Positions 43,700 through 55,651 of a stretch of 64,000 nucleotides of DNA are shown here, in pieces. The DNA is from Hanleya hanleyi (Eukaryota; Mollusca; Polyplacophora; Lepidopleurida; Hanleyidae): positions 1 to 64,000 of the forward strand of contig JAVTVY010020467.1 in NCBI GenBank assembly GCA_036873755.1, in the 5' to 3' direction. How positions within the stretch are numbered: position 1 is the first letter of the stretch; each line of letters starts with the position of its first letter. Both the position numbers and the translations under genes were made by a program. The notes under the pieces were generated by a model. That model made no database searches. It worked only from the letters and a program-made list of their open reading frames with translations, and was not told the DNA's origin.

Positions 43700-45835
43700 T
43701 CCTATTTTGTTTATGATTAGGGTGGCCCCCGATGAAAGATATGCCTGGAATATAAATTACTTAGTGGGTTTAACTAACATACCCAATAGTATACATAGAT
43801 TACGTACAGTTCTGTATGCGTTACCTCTGAGAGCTTTAAATCTGATAGCCAGAGATATACAGATCTACGTCCTCAGTAAATATAATACTGCCCACAATCA
43901 CTAAAGTATGTCGAAATATAGCGCATTTTCGGTTGTGTCGTCCGGTGAACATAATCGAAACATCCCAAGATCGGCTTTTCTTGAAACTCAACTACTTAAT
44001 ACTTAAAGGACTGGACATTATTAATTTACCTCGAATCCTGAATGATCCAGAGGTATGCAACGCAGTACCAAACTATTTTAAGTTCATAGAACCACCTTGT
44101 ATTTCATATAATATACTAAATATATAGCCAACAAAATATCCAATTACTCTAATGCCGTCAAGGAGTTTGACTGGAACTTATACACGTCGGTAGGCTACAG
44201 TTGTGATTGTGAATCGTAGAAATTTATCTATACACCATGTTAGCATATTGTGACTGATAACCTTGGCATAGTGAGTGATAAGGACCCAAGAACACTCCTA
44301 ATGAAAGGAACTAAATATAGAGAGCCGCGAAGAATAAATCTGAAGGCCAACCAGAAGTTAGTCCTGCCTGCATTGGAACAGTACGTGATTCATTGGTCTA
44401 AGCGACAAAAAGTTGAACCTACAGTATTCACCGATTGGCTGGACCTCACCAAGAGCAAGATCGTTTAAACAATCCACCATATTGACAGAAGTACCCTTCC
44501 CCAAGCAAAACAAGTACTGATAAACCTCAATTCGCAAGAAGTTCTAGCAAATCTCCAGAGTAAATTCGTCATAGTCCCAGCAGACAAAGCTCCAAATAAT
44601 ATAATATTCATATGTAAATATTACTATTAACAGGTGTTGGTTAAAGAATTGAGTGCATATCATCAAAAACGTCTACTTACTCTCAAACTGCATTTACTCT
44701 GAAAGATTTATTTAACAATCGCAAACCGTTTCTCAGGGAAAGAGGTATTTGTCTTTCAACCAAACATAACGACATACCAAAAGTATATTGCACTCCCAAA
44801 ATGCATAGATCACCATACAAAGCTAGATTCATAGCTGGTTCTAGAAGCTGCACCACCAAGCTTCTTTCAACCCTGTTGACGAGGGCCCTTCGGGAAGTAA
44901 AACCCATATTGTGTAAGGTATTGCGCCATTATTTCTAAAAACTCTGGCGTTGAATGTATGTGGATATTGAAAAACTCAAAATATCTTACGGAAGAACTTG
45001 ATGCTAAAGGTCACATACCGTACAGACATGTATCCACATGGGATTTCTCGACTCTCTATACTACAATCCCTCATCAGGGTATTATTGACCGTCTAAGTTC
45101 ATTAATAGTATCTGTGTTCAAGAAGACTGATCGTAGATATATTAATGTTGGAAGCCATAAAGTATTCTTTAGTTCTACTATATACAGCAGATATCATTCA
45201 TGAGATGTTTCTTTCTTCATAGTTGGCTGACCTATATCTGTTCTCTTATGAATATGTCTATATGCAGGCGCTTACCAAATCCGATCCATTGAAATTTCGT
45301 TCCTTCTCATTCACCAAACGCTATATAGACGATCTTCTCGCTGTATCTTCTCGCTGTGGATAATCGCTATATAAATGACGCAGTGAAAGATATATATCCA
45401 CCTTCACCGGATTTGAAGGAAACTACAGATAACCCCACAGGCAGATCATATTTAGACCTATATCTCTATAACAATGAAGAGGGCCTTCTCTCTCGTCGAC
45501 TTTATGACAAAAGAGATGATTACAATTTCGACATAGTAAACTATCCCTTTCTGGAGAGTAATATTCCAGTGGGACCTGCATATGGGGTATGCATATCTCG
45601 CCTAGTAGCATTTGCTAGATCCTGTGTTAAATGTGACGATTTTAATCAACGTCACAAAACTTTATCGCAGAAGCTTATAAAACAGGGCTATACCACCAAG
45701 CGCCTCCACTCAAAGTTTCTCAAATTTGGCGATACATATCGCATGCTTATAGCAAAATACGAGCATAGCGTGCAAGATCTATGGCGTTACGTTTCGTAAC
45801 TTGTGTCTAATTCCGCTTAACCCGGGGCTATAATA
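43700..45835 (+). pseudogene. PLE-A: longest Penelope-like element copy, decayed RT gene
   Basis: Collinear fragments of one large protein run through several frames: LRTVLYALPLRALNLIARDI, LDIINLPRILND, YSCDCES, DPRTLLMKGTKYREPRRINL, KFVIVPADKAPNNIIF, ALPKCIDHH region, FIAGSRSCTTKLLSTLL, MWILKNSKYL, TWDFSTLYTTIPHQGI, RSFSFTKRYIDDLLAV (active-site YIDD at 45322-45333), RSYLDLYLYNNEEGL, LYDKRDDYNFDIVNYPFL, PAYGVCISRLVAFARSC, and a stop at 45797. This set matches Penelope-type RTs of invertebrates; absence of a C-terminal GIY-YIG domain would fit the permuted Naiad group, which I cannot confirm. TCTTCTCGCTGT(A/G) is duplicated at 45333-45358 and breaks the frame right after YIDD. The tail is cut at about 45835. 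Confidence 0.85.
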
Positions 45836-46640
45836 CATACTGCAGGATAATATATATGATTATCTGTTTACAGCTCAATTCATATCCTGTGGCAAATAAT
45901 TCCTAATGAATCACACGCGCCATAAATTCTAAACTGACCTAAACGGATTCACTTCTCAAAAGGATGCACTGTGTTAAATACAGCTTGTCAGGCAGCTTTT
46001 CCATGTTCAACAAGGTTCCCAACAATGCTACATGTAGTCACCTAATGTGTTTGGCTTATATGAAGAATAGGCCCCTCCTGCTTTACTGGTGACGGCCAAT
46101 CCGTTTTACTTTTATGTGACATAAAACTTTAAAATTTCGACTGGTGTCCTTTCTGTCTGATAGTTTGATTGCATAGTTTACATTATAATTAAAGCGTGTA
46201 AATATGATACATTGTGTATCCAATGATTCGCTATAAAATTCCTCTAATCGGATATGTATTTCACAGCAAAGATAACCATGTAGCTTATAGCTATTGTTTT
46301 TTTACCTTATTCAATAGTACCAACTCGGCAACAAGATATATTGTAATTAAATGCAGATGTACTCCTTATCTAAATTGAAAATAGAGATATCACATACTGT
46401 ATAATGTGAACAATAAGTTTCTATGGACAAAATATGTTCGCAGAACTAATTATTATGAACGTGTAAGGGCACCTGATGTCCCGTTAATGATGTACCTGAA
46501 TATTGACCACAGCCAACAGTCTAAGTTAGACTGCGAGGCCTTCATAAAATGCTGTTTTATCAAACATGTGTTTTACTGATACATTGTTCTGAATATTTAC
46601 CGATAGCTGTCTTCTCATTTCCCTGTGTGTGAATATATTT
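45836..46640. other. Intergenic DNA, no gene recognised
   Basis: AT-rich sequence between two retroelements with no coding or repeat signal that I can support. Confidence 0.45.
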
Positions 46641-46649
46641 GAGAACTGT

Positions 46650-46830
46650 ACTTAACCACCCGTCGCGCCGCACCTCAATTTCATTGGCTGGTTCGCGATG
46701 ATGGGTAACGACCTTGCTGGTTACCGTTCGGCGATTGGCTTGTTTGGTCGCTGCTTCATAAAGACATTCCTTTCATATAAAATTATTCAACTCTACGAAA
46801 TTACTGAGATGTCTTGGTGCATTTTGACAT
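46650..46830 (+). promoter_or_regulatory. Probable 5' UTR / internal promoter of LINE-3
   Basis: A GC- and CpG-rich patch (CCGTCGCGCCGCACCTC) with two ATTGG boxes (inverted CCAAT) at about 46684 and 46734 and GGTTACCGTTCGGCG between them, in otherwise AT-rich DNA. It lies directly upstream of the LINE-3 coding start, where a LINE needs its internal promoter. Confidence 0.45.
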
Positions 46831-46839
46831 TTAGCAACT

Positions 46840-49735
46840 TTGTTTTTGTCGAATCTTCTAAGAACGAACGTACTTGACTTCTTGTTAATTTCCATATTAT
46901 TAATACTATCCGGAGACATTCAATCAAATCCAGTCCCCAATAATGATCATCAATCATCTATTGTCCATCGCATTGTCAAATGTTTGTTCAAAAACTTCAC
47001 CTTGTTGAAGCTAACCTGGGAAACTACGATATTATTGCTATTAAGGAGAGTCGCCTAACTAGCCTCGTATCCTACAAAACTCATGCTTCCTGGTTACCAA
47101 AAGCCTTTTCGGAGAGACCGTCAACAAGCGTATGCATATATGTTACTATTGCTGGCTCTAGAAGACCAGACTTTGAGAGTAATGATTTGGTTAGAAGTGC
47201 ACGATAGTCCATAAACCTTCAAGTGCGTAATATATAGCCCGCCCAATACTGTAATCGAGAAATGAAATACCCTATCAGACAACATTCAAAATGTTAGTGA
47301 TTCAAACCGAGGAAAAATATACTATTACTAGGTGACCTTAACGATGACCCTTTTAATGCCGCCAAGCATCACTTGTGCGATATGATCACTTATTTTGGGT
47401 TTAACCGATTAGTAACCGAAGCAACTCGCCCAGTCGCTACGTGATTGGCACAATTATATGTAACAAACTTCAACTCATATGCAACAGGGAAGTCCTTGCC
47501 CCTTTTGTAGGGATCATACCTCTACTTTCGTTTGTTTGAAATCACGGATCCCCAAACGCGATACCTACATACGTTTAATCTGGAACTAGGATAACGCTGA
47601 CTGGGACAGGTTTAGAGACCATTTGTCAAATTCAAATTGGAATGATCTGTCGGACGAACACGAGGTTAATATATGGTGTCGGCGAATCACCACTAACATT
47701 ACTGAAGCTGTTGAAGCATCTATACTCTTTAAATATGTGATTATTATCCCTAATAATATACCCTGGATGACCAAAACGCTCAAACACGAGATGAGAGTAA
47801 GAGATAAATTATTGAAACTCCAGAATAACCAAACTAATCCATTCAGTGATGTAGCAGAATTTAAGAGGCAGAGGAATAATGCTAGTGAGCTCGATCTGGT
47901 ATTTATGGCTCAAAAGACTGGTGGAAACTAAGTCAATCTTTTCTTAACACAATAGTAAGTCAAATCTTAATGACTCCCACCTCCCTCTGAGGAAAACCGA
48001 CAACTCGTTTGCTTATGACTATCATGAGAAATCTGACATTCTGAACACTTATTTCTCAAGCATAAGTAATATATTCGACCGGACCGAATTAGCCCGAAAT
48101 GTTTGTTTGAATCTAGAATTGTTTTATCACCTTTATTCGCTCGCCTTTTTAACCATTCGTTGAGAACCTCGATATTCCCCACAGACTGGAAGGTAGCTAA
48201 TGTTACGCCAGTCTTTGAAAGAGGGAGGCCCGTGCCTACCATCAAATTATCGTCTAATATCTTTATTTAGCTGTCTGAGTAAGGTAATAGAGAGAGCCTT
48301 TAAGTACCTGTATAATTACATCAGAAACGACATAACGCCGAATCAGTCTGGCTTTCTTCCCTTTAACTCGACAGCTATCCAGCTATTAGATATTTACTTC
48401 CAAATAACAAGAGCATTAGATGAACTAAAAGAGATTTTATTTTTATTTATTTTTATATATCGAAAGCATTTGACAGAGTTTGGCATCGTGGATTATTGCG
48501 TAAATTGCTAGAATTTGGTATAACAGGCATCCTCCTTAAGTGGTTTGGAGATTATCTAAAAAAAAACTCTGTCAGCGTGTTGTTTTGCAAAGCAAAATCT
48601 CTCTACATCTCGGTGTTGGGGTCCCACAGGGCTCTGTCCTCGGATCTCTCTTGTTTTTGCTATCTATTAATGACCTACCTTGTAATATCTTGTATAATAT
48701 TCGCCTATTTGCCGAAGATAGCTGCCTCTACATTCTTTCCGACAACTTAAATAATCAACTTCTGTCCATCAACCATGACTTAAAAGTAATCTCGCAGTAG
48801 GATCGAACATGGCTTATCAAATTTGATACCGCTCACTTGTTCCTCTTCGTCAGATTCCCACCTCAATCCCGATTATTTTTGAAAACTCTTCCTTAGGTCC
48901 ATCTCAAAATCATAAACATTTTGGTGTAACATTCAACGACACAGGTAATTGGAACGATCATATTGATGATATAATCCGTAAAGCGCAAATTAAACTTAAA
49001 CGGCTTGAAATATGTGTTAGACAGGAAATCCCTCGAAACTACGTGTAAGAGCTTCATTCGGCCACGCTCGGAACACGCAGACGTCACTCGACTAACACAG
49101 TCCGTGAGTGGAATACTCTTCCTCGTTCTATTAGAACTTGTCAACAGGTTTTGCTTTTACACACGAACTACGAAATTTGTCACTGCTGGCTAAGCAATGG
49201 TATTATTTAAGTTCCCGAAAAGAACATATTTTTCTAAGTCTACTTAGAAATGGATATAGCAACTTGAAAAGGCACTTGTTTGATAATTTTTATTAGAAAA
49301 TTCACAATGTAATTGCGGTCACTGTGACGTAACTATTACACATTTTTTGTTTCATTGTCCATCATTTACAACTCAAAGAGCCGATCTATGAAATAATCTT
49401 TCGACCATCTACAATCTTAATCTACCAACAGCAGAACACTTTTATTTGGTGACCTCGACAAATATCTAATATATCAATTCAAAAACATATTGGAAATGGG
49501 AATTATATAACAAACACAAAAAGATTTCATTTACTATTTTAAAATACCTTCAAATCTAAGCGACTATAGCACACCCTAACATTGTGACATCCTGAGCTTC
49601 TCTAAATATTACAGAGACCGTCCAAACTAACACATAAATGGCAATCAATAATTTAATGTAAATATTATTGTTTATGTAGAATCATTAATTATTTATTTTT
49701 CAGAAGCCTACTGGCATACTCTCTTTATATTTTTT
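46840..49735 (+). pseudogene. LINE-3: CR1-like non-LTR retrotransposon ORF2, decayed, with 2A-like N-terminus
   Basis: Plus-strand pieces in order: N-terminus with LLILSGDIQSNPVP (46903-46938), endonuclease fragments (LHLVEANLGNYDIIAI; LGDLNDD near 47330), RT blocks NYRLISLFSCLSKVIER, ITPNQSGFLPFNSTAIQLL, VPQGSVLGSLLFLLSINDLP and FAEDSCLYI (FADD changed to FAED), then WNDHIDDIIRKAQIKLKRL and a C-terminal knuckle CEHYT..FLFHCPSF near 49330. Multiple frameshifts and stops. The N-terminal motif has the D-x-E/Q-x-N-P-G-P layout of 2A ribosome-skipping peptides reported in APE-type LINEs, with the Gly before the final Pro changed to Val. The first residue is not ATG-encoded, so the start is uncertain. 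Confidence 0.86.
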
Positions 49736-49945
49736 ATTGGACTGTGTTTTCTGTAAATTGTCTGATATATTTCATTGTATTTGAGAGACGCGTTATAAGC
49801 TTGTCGTACTGCGCTCCCATCACTTTGGTGTGAAATAAATATTGGACTGTGTTTTCTGTAAATTGTCTGATATATTTCATTGTATTTGAGAGACGCGTTA
49901 TAAGCTTGTCGTACTGCGCTCCCATCACTTTGGTGTGAAATAAAT
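49736..49945 (+). repeat. Exact 105-bp tandem duplication of the LINE-3 3' end
   Basis: The unit starting ATTGGACTGTGTTTTCTGTA and ending TTTGGTGTGAAATAAAT is present twice with no difference that I can see (49736-49840, 49841-49945). It resembles a CR1-like 3' UTR and carries an AATAAA-type signal. Perfect identity next to a heavily mutated ORF means the duplication is recent. Confidence 0.85.
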
Positions 49946-50080
49946 ATATTAAAGCCAGCGGATTCACTTCACTTCTATTTTTTGGGACAGCTCTGTGTGC
50001 ATGAGAAGGAGAAATAAGACAAAAGAAAGAACCACGTGATCCGTCAAAAAAAGAGCTGTTACACCTTATGTGCTCTCTAT

Positions 50081-50300
50081 GAACTCAATGACTGATATAG
50101 TCAAATTTGTATATAACTATTTTTTACATTTTTACTTCTGTTAATTGTTTTAAACCATAGTGCTAGTAAAATCATGAATTGTTAAAAAAGAAATGTATAA
50201 TGAAATATGAATGTAGCGTCCTGCTGATGGGTCGCGAAATCCGTATGCGAAGAGGCCCTAAAACTACAATTTCAATCAATTTCACTTCACTTCCCCTGAT
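50081..50300 (+). repeat. Dispersed repeat E, second locus
   Basis: Partner of 27960-28110 on the opposite strand. GAACTCAATGACTGATATAG (50081-50100) precedes GATGGGTCGCGAAATCCGTA...TTTCACTTCAC (50227-50290), the reverse of the order at 28 kb. Confidence 0.6.
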
Positions 50301-50357
50301 AAAGCAGATATCCGCTATCTGCAATTACTAAACTCAGATAGTACAGTTTCGACCACA

Positions 50358-50672
50358 ATGGCTGGTGCATTGGTAAAAAAATTTATTCGAAAACTTTGGA
50401 AGAACAATGTAGTTCTGGTGAATCAGATTGATTCTCGAGTATTTCTTTCGACGGTTCGTCAATCAGATTCTCGAGTATTTCTTTCGACGGTTCGTCAATC
50501 AGATTCTCGAGTATTTCTTTCGACGGTTCGTCAATCAGATTCTCGAGTATTTCTTTCGACGGTTCGTCAATCAGATTCTCGAGTATTTCTGTCGACGATT
50601 CGTCAATCAGATTCTCGAGTATTTCTTTCGACGGTTCGTCAATCTACGATCACCTCTTTTCTTGAGCTTTAG
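50358..50672 (+). CDS. ORF containing a 36-bp minisatellite; protein unknown
   Basis: A genuine ATG opens 104 codons. Residues 1-24 are basic (MAGALVKKFIRKLWKNN); then a 12-residue unit, DSRVFLSTVRQS, is repeated six times because the DNA carries six 36-bp units (50431-50646), differing at only two bases in the fifth. A second frame through the same units is also open (ILEYFFRRFVNQ repeats) and continues to 50928. A repeat length divisible by three keeps both frames open, so openness is weak evidence of coding. No family is recognised; a minisatellite with incidental ORFs is the alternative. Confidence 0.35.
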   Translation: MAGALVKKFIRKLWKNNVVLVNQIDSRVFLSTVRQSDSRVFLSTVRQSDSRVFLSTVRQSDSRVFLSTVRQSDSRVFLSTIRQSDSRVFLSTVRQSTITSFLEL

Positions 50673-50928
50673 CCGACAATCTACCTCTATTGGAATTCGA
50701 ATAATGGATCATTTCAGACGAACTATTATTAAAATTAAATTCAAATTCTTGGAAACGTCAATGCGAATGAAAAGCGATTTCTTCTCCAAGAAACTATCGA
50801 TGGATTTTTTTTCGAATTTAAAAAATGCATGCCACTACAAAGTCACTTTTTGTCACGCAGCAGCATGGTATTGCTACGTACAAGGTTTTGTTGCAAAGAA
50901 ATCGGGCTATTTTCATTTTTTATTTTAG

Positions 50929-53915
50929 AAACTCGGCTTTCAATCGCTTCATATGTATTGTGTGAACACCCCTTGCCGCAAATAAACGATACAACGCCTC
51001 CAACACGTGTCCCATGAATTTGAAATATAATCAGCTTGGATGATGAGCTATGGTTTTTACATGATAGATTAGAGGAAATTGCACAACATTCGACTCTGAA
51101 GTACAGGTGCATTATACTAGTCATCGAACGCTGCCCTAACGCAAAACATAATGTTTCTCCCGTATGCATTCCTTAAACGCGCCCTAGTGGCATTTGTTGA
51201 GAGGGAAGATTAGATTATCAGAAGAACTGTATTAAAATTGGCACTTTGAATCGGCCTACTATAATGGCAAATGTCTTTCTTGTTTACGGTTGATTATACA
51301 TCTTCATGGCACAATACTTCGAGCTTAAACTGTCACACCTCACTCTGGAGAAGAAATTCGGAGCTCGACAACAACAACATACTGAAACCACCGACCAGAG
51401 GTCAGACAATTTCAATACGGGGTCGACACGAGACGTCAACGACGACGATGATGGGGTTAGTTTTTAGGTCTGGCCCCTGTCTCCTAATCCCCTGATTCAC
51501 ACACCAGAGATCACACATCCGATCAGCCTCACCGTATATGTATGTCAAGGGGCGTTCACATTATTCTCCTAAAGCAATCTGGAGCTGCTTTGGAGAGAGA
51601 ATGAGACAATTTCTTCATTTATGGGATACAAATTGGAGCGATATGCAAAAACCTTGCAACAAGTATTCCGTGACGTTTTTACGCCAATAATTGGAGCCCA
51701 AGACAGAAAGCCAGCATAGCAAGGAGCGTTATATGACTACGATGCGGTCGCAAACATTTCTTAATTCCAAATGGTTACCAGTGTCACTTTCTCAGAATAA
51801 AATATTGCTTTTCATTCGCATTGCCTTCCCAGAAATTTGCGTAGATCAATAAAATTTCGTTTGAAATGGTCCATCATTCGAATTCCAATACAGGTAGATT
51901 GTGGAACAAAGTTCACGTAACCAAGTAATCATTCGGAGATCACAGAACCGTCGAATAAAATACTCAATAATCAATCGGTTTAGCACACCGCTCTGTCAAA
52001 GTTTCGAATTTTTACCAATGCACCAACCATTGTGGCCGAGAATGTATAAATGAAGCCACTCTATTGTTATACGTTCATACTACATAGACTAACACTACTA
52101 CCCCCGATTTCTATTCTTATTCAAGCACGTTCTGCTGGAACATTGAGAAGGATTACAATACGGACCAATACCGAATGTTGATTCACAACTCGCACCGTGC
52201 GCCATACTAATAAAACAAGCGTCTTATCAATATTCCTAACCATACATGAGATTTCTGCCGTTTATACTGGTATATTTTCGTCAAATCGAAGAGATTGTAA
52301 TGAACAAAAAGCGAAATTTCTTAAACATAACCTGACATGATTACTCTAACAGGTTAAAGCACCGTTCAGCCGTTCTTACAATCTCATAAATTGTTCAGAT
52401 CAGTAAAGGTTAAATAAAGATTATGAATACCTATTCAGTTGCGCCGCGAGAACTAAACAGAACACACTTATTTCGTTTCTGCTTCAATTATTGTTTATTT
52501 ATTCATTTCGTTTTAATCTTGGGTTTGTCTGGGTTGTCCACTGCTTGTAACTAGTCTTTTTCGTCAATTTCGTTGAAGTTTTTCCCCTCATCCAGTAATG
52601 GAAAATAACTGGATGAGGGGAAGACAATGAGCGAGACAATTTCTATGATACATTCAACATCGCCCAGTCAGAATAGCACAATTCATTGATAAAATATGTA
52701 AGACATACTAAATATATTAATAAACAGTAGAATATTCATGTAAAATGTTAAGATCACATAACCGTTACTGAAACAAAACATTGATCGAATACAACAGTCA
52801 GAAGGAATGGGTCCACGTTAAACTTCAACATGATTATGGAAAGCTTATATATAAATTTCTTCACCCAACGTATGTATATGTCGTTGTAGAAGCTTGCAGT
52901 CCTCGATTAACGAGAGCGTCTGCCAACGCCAATGCCGCCTCAAGTTATTTTGAAACAGCCTTCCATTGGCTGGGTTGATCACCTCATCTCGAAGTATAGC
53001 ACGACCACGCTGAGCCAGTTGTCCTGTACAGTACATGTAGGTTTGGAGATTTAATTGAACTGTAATCCGGCTAAGGGATTCTTACATTTCATTCCACTGG
53101 GTGGTGTGTGACTTTCTTGGTGTTAATAGCTCAAACGTGAATTCGATGATCTGATACTTTTTTTCTAAGAAACAATTTGTATATATCGAATGTCCATTCA
53201 TGTGGAATTTGGGAATTCTCACATTGACTTCTTAAAGATAGAAACGTTATTAAGCAGCGAATCATAATTATAAATTTTAGTTTAGGTATACATTCGAAAT
53301 CCAACAGGCCCAGAAGAAGGCCCACTAACTGGATCGATAACAGGTATATATATTTATAACAGTAACATAAAACATATGGACAATATAAAACCTAAATAAT
53401 ACACAAGGCTATGGACCTAAAATCTGTCCAGATAATATGCATTGAGTAAAATATGGAAACATAAGTTGCTGTTTTAACCAAATCAACTTATATTATTGAA
53501 GGTTTATACTCTTGAGCACATACATGTATTTAAAGGCAGTGCTTTTCTAAAGTTATCCCAGATAAACACTGTTTAGCTTTAATAAACCTCTGTGTCCGTG
53601 CCTAATTCACACATACATACATACATACAAACAACGAACTCCAGTCCAAATTAAAGAAAGGGCCATTTGACTTGAGAGCTGTTATTGCCTACACCAACAA
53701 TAAGAGCCTATACCTGACATCCTGGTGAGTACTAAGTTACATTCAGTATCTACATAAGCAGTGGGAATTATCTTGTAACTGACATGAGATTAACTTATAG
53801 CCGCAGTCACCTCCTCCCCCACTTCCCACCTCAGAGCTACTTACATATGAGGTTTCATATAGCATAAACAATGTGCTTCAATTTGTAAACAAAGATATGT
53901 ATGTTACTCAAAAGA

Positions 53916-53916
<1 letters not shown>
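50929..53916. other. Intergenic DNA, no gene recognised
   Basis: AT-rich. The only structured element is the hairpin at 52581-52621; (CATA)n occurs near 53615. No exon or RNA gene could be supported. Confidence 0.4.
52581..52621. other. Perfect 15-bp hairpin
   Basis: TTCCCCTCATCCAGT (52581-52595) and its exact complement (52607-52621) are separated by 11 nt. The stem is GC-rich against an AT-rich background. Too short for a typical miRNA precursor; possibly a cruciform or the scar of a palindromic element. Confidence 0.7.
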
Positions 53917-53950
<34 letters not shown>

Positions 53951-53975
53951 TCAGCTATACGGCGACGATCAAACA
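53917..53975 (-). mobile_element. Fragment of the LINE-1 / SINE 3' tail
   Basis: On the minus strand TTTGATCGTCGCCGTATAGC is followed by TGAAATT and then a (CT)n run of about 15 units (53920-53946). It matches the first half of the LINE-1 tail hairpin and its terminal (CT)n, with the second hairpin arm deleted. Confidence 0.6.
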
Positions 53976-54173
53976 ACATACATACATAAATTTAAAACAG
54001 AAAACTTACGAACGTTTATCCTATAAAGCGGGACTCTAATAGGTAAATTAGTTCGAAGTGGTCGAGGAGGGCAGTTAAAATATAATTTCTCGATAAGGTA
54101 AGTATTCCAGATTAATATTACTACTAAGCAACAGAAATTCACCATGCCCAATATCCCAGAGGAAAATTATAAG

Positions 54174-55193
54174 TTATCGTCGCGCTTCAATTCTTTCGTT
54201 TCTGAGTCTGAAAAATACGGTATAGATAGAGTGTACAAGCGAGCAGATGGTAGCAGCTACGGTTATACAGAGAAACAATACAAACGTCATGAGAAAACAG
54301 GTATTACCGCGACAAAATATATCACTTTGATACTCTTGCAATTTAGTATCGTCATACAGGATTTTCACTATGGGCTGTATAATTATAACTAGTGCAGTCT
54401 ACTGTACAAAACAATCCTGTAATCAGAGTAAGACGTTGACTGCCACATTTATCCGAAAGCATCATAATGGGTAGCAAATACCCCCGCTAATAGCTATCCC
54501 GCATAGAACAGTCACAACGTTCACTGTGATTTAGTTCAAACTGATAATCCCGTTAACCACTGGAGTCATGAAAGACATGTAGCAAATAAAAATAATGTAA
54601 TATCCGCATGCTGCCGAACGACATAAATCGTATATAGCGCCAAACCATATCATAAGGGCAACTAATGATACCGTTATTACATAAAAAAAACTAGGTTCAG
54701 CGGTTGTTCCAGGTCCATAGACTCTGCCATTATTGTCACATTATTGAACACTATAAATGTTCAGCTGCGAACCATTACAGAAGGCCAGAGCAACATATGG
54801 AAGTATGCGGATTGGAATATGTCTGTCAGAGACGAAGCATTGCTGTTGGTAATTTCACTCACAGTTTCGTTCATTGTGTTCATGGAACTACTGCTTGTCG
54901 AGGATTCTAACAATGCAATCTGGTCTTCCGTATTTTCATCTGCATAGGGTGTATGAAAAAAGAAACAGATGGGATGCGCTATGAAAGCAATGACGAATAT
55001 TGGCAAGAAAAAAGACTGGAGATCTTGTTTTTCTTGGGAAAAAATCTGGTAGAGGTAGGAAAGAAAAATTTCCCCCGCTCCACCTGCTGCAAGGTACAAT
55101 CCTGTAACTTTCCCGGCATTCTTCGAGTCGAAATTATCAACCCCAATCGACAGAAGGGTATAGAGCGCCATATCGTTCTATGAAGCTGAAGTA
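54174..55193 (-). pseudogene. MFS transporter (nodulin-like type), C-terminal half, broken
   Basis: Minus-strand coding runs NFDSKNAGKVTGLYLAAGGA, YLYQIFSQEKQDLQSFFLPI (membrane segments), a Ser/Thr-rich loop and FHMLLWPSVMVRS. An in-frame TGA (54761-54763) follows, then in the same frame TFIVFNNVTIMAESM. After a frameshift at a T8 tract comes FFYVITVSLVALMIWFGAIY, later NVVTVLCGIAISGG, LMLSDKCGSQRLTLITGLF, and finally KILYDDTK...FCRGNTCFLMTFVLFLCITV with a basic C-tail and TAA at 54174. The C-x-G-x-x-C-F signature with a last membrane segment fits nodulin-like MFS proteins. There are no introns across about 1 kb but at least three lesions. A pyrimidine-rich acceptor-like AG precedes the first codons (about 55186), so a decayed exon is as possible as a processed copy. 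Confidence 0.6.
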
Positions 55194-55495
55194 GAAATAA
55201 GACAAATTATATTATGACACAAGATGATTTGAGCAATGAACTGTGCATATATAATACAGCTCATCTTTTCAAATCTGAAATTAATAATGCCAAACTCGCT
55301 AAACTTACACACATGTGTGAAGTTGGGCCGTGGTTCGCAGTTCGTTATTCGAGGGGACCAGTCATTATTTCTTCAGATATGGAGAAAAACATCTGTAAAT
55401 TTGTTATTTACATTTGTAAATTGTACTTTGAATTCGAAACTCTGCAAGAGAGCAAGTCATGCTCTATCTATTTGCATATTCATATCCCAAACCCG

Positions 55496-55508
55496 ACACC
55501 AGGGGGCG
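55496..55508 (+). promoter_or_regulatory. Near-consensus CTCF-type motif at the array edge
   Basis: ACACCAGGGGGCG matches the vertebrate/insect CTCF core (CCASYAGRKGGCR) at 12 of 13 positions. Related boxes (GCGCCAGGTGGCG and variants) sit once per monomer through the array. Binding is not shown by sequence alone. Confidence 0.4.
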
Positions 55509-55651
55509 CGGCTAGGGGCGCGACTATGAATCGCTGGCTACACGAATAACGGTCTGGCCTGTCTGAATAGCGGCCTAGCTTGCTAGAGCCAATAATATAA
55601 ACACTTCGAACTTGTTATGGACATATTGAGAGAGTATGGCTACAAGTTGGA

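Noticed and set aside
50215..50250. CTGATGGGTCGCGAAA resembles a hammerhead ribozyme core (CUGAUGA...GAAA).
   Set aside because: There is no room for stem II between the two core strands and the third core base block differs, so it should not fold as a hammerhead.
55214..55549. Upstream exon of the MFS gene.
   Set aside because: Minus-strand translation of this stretch gives no membrane segments and is stopped repeatedly; the plus-strand ORF runs into the satellite.
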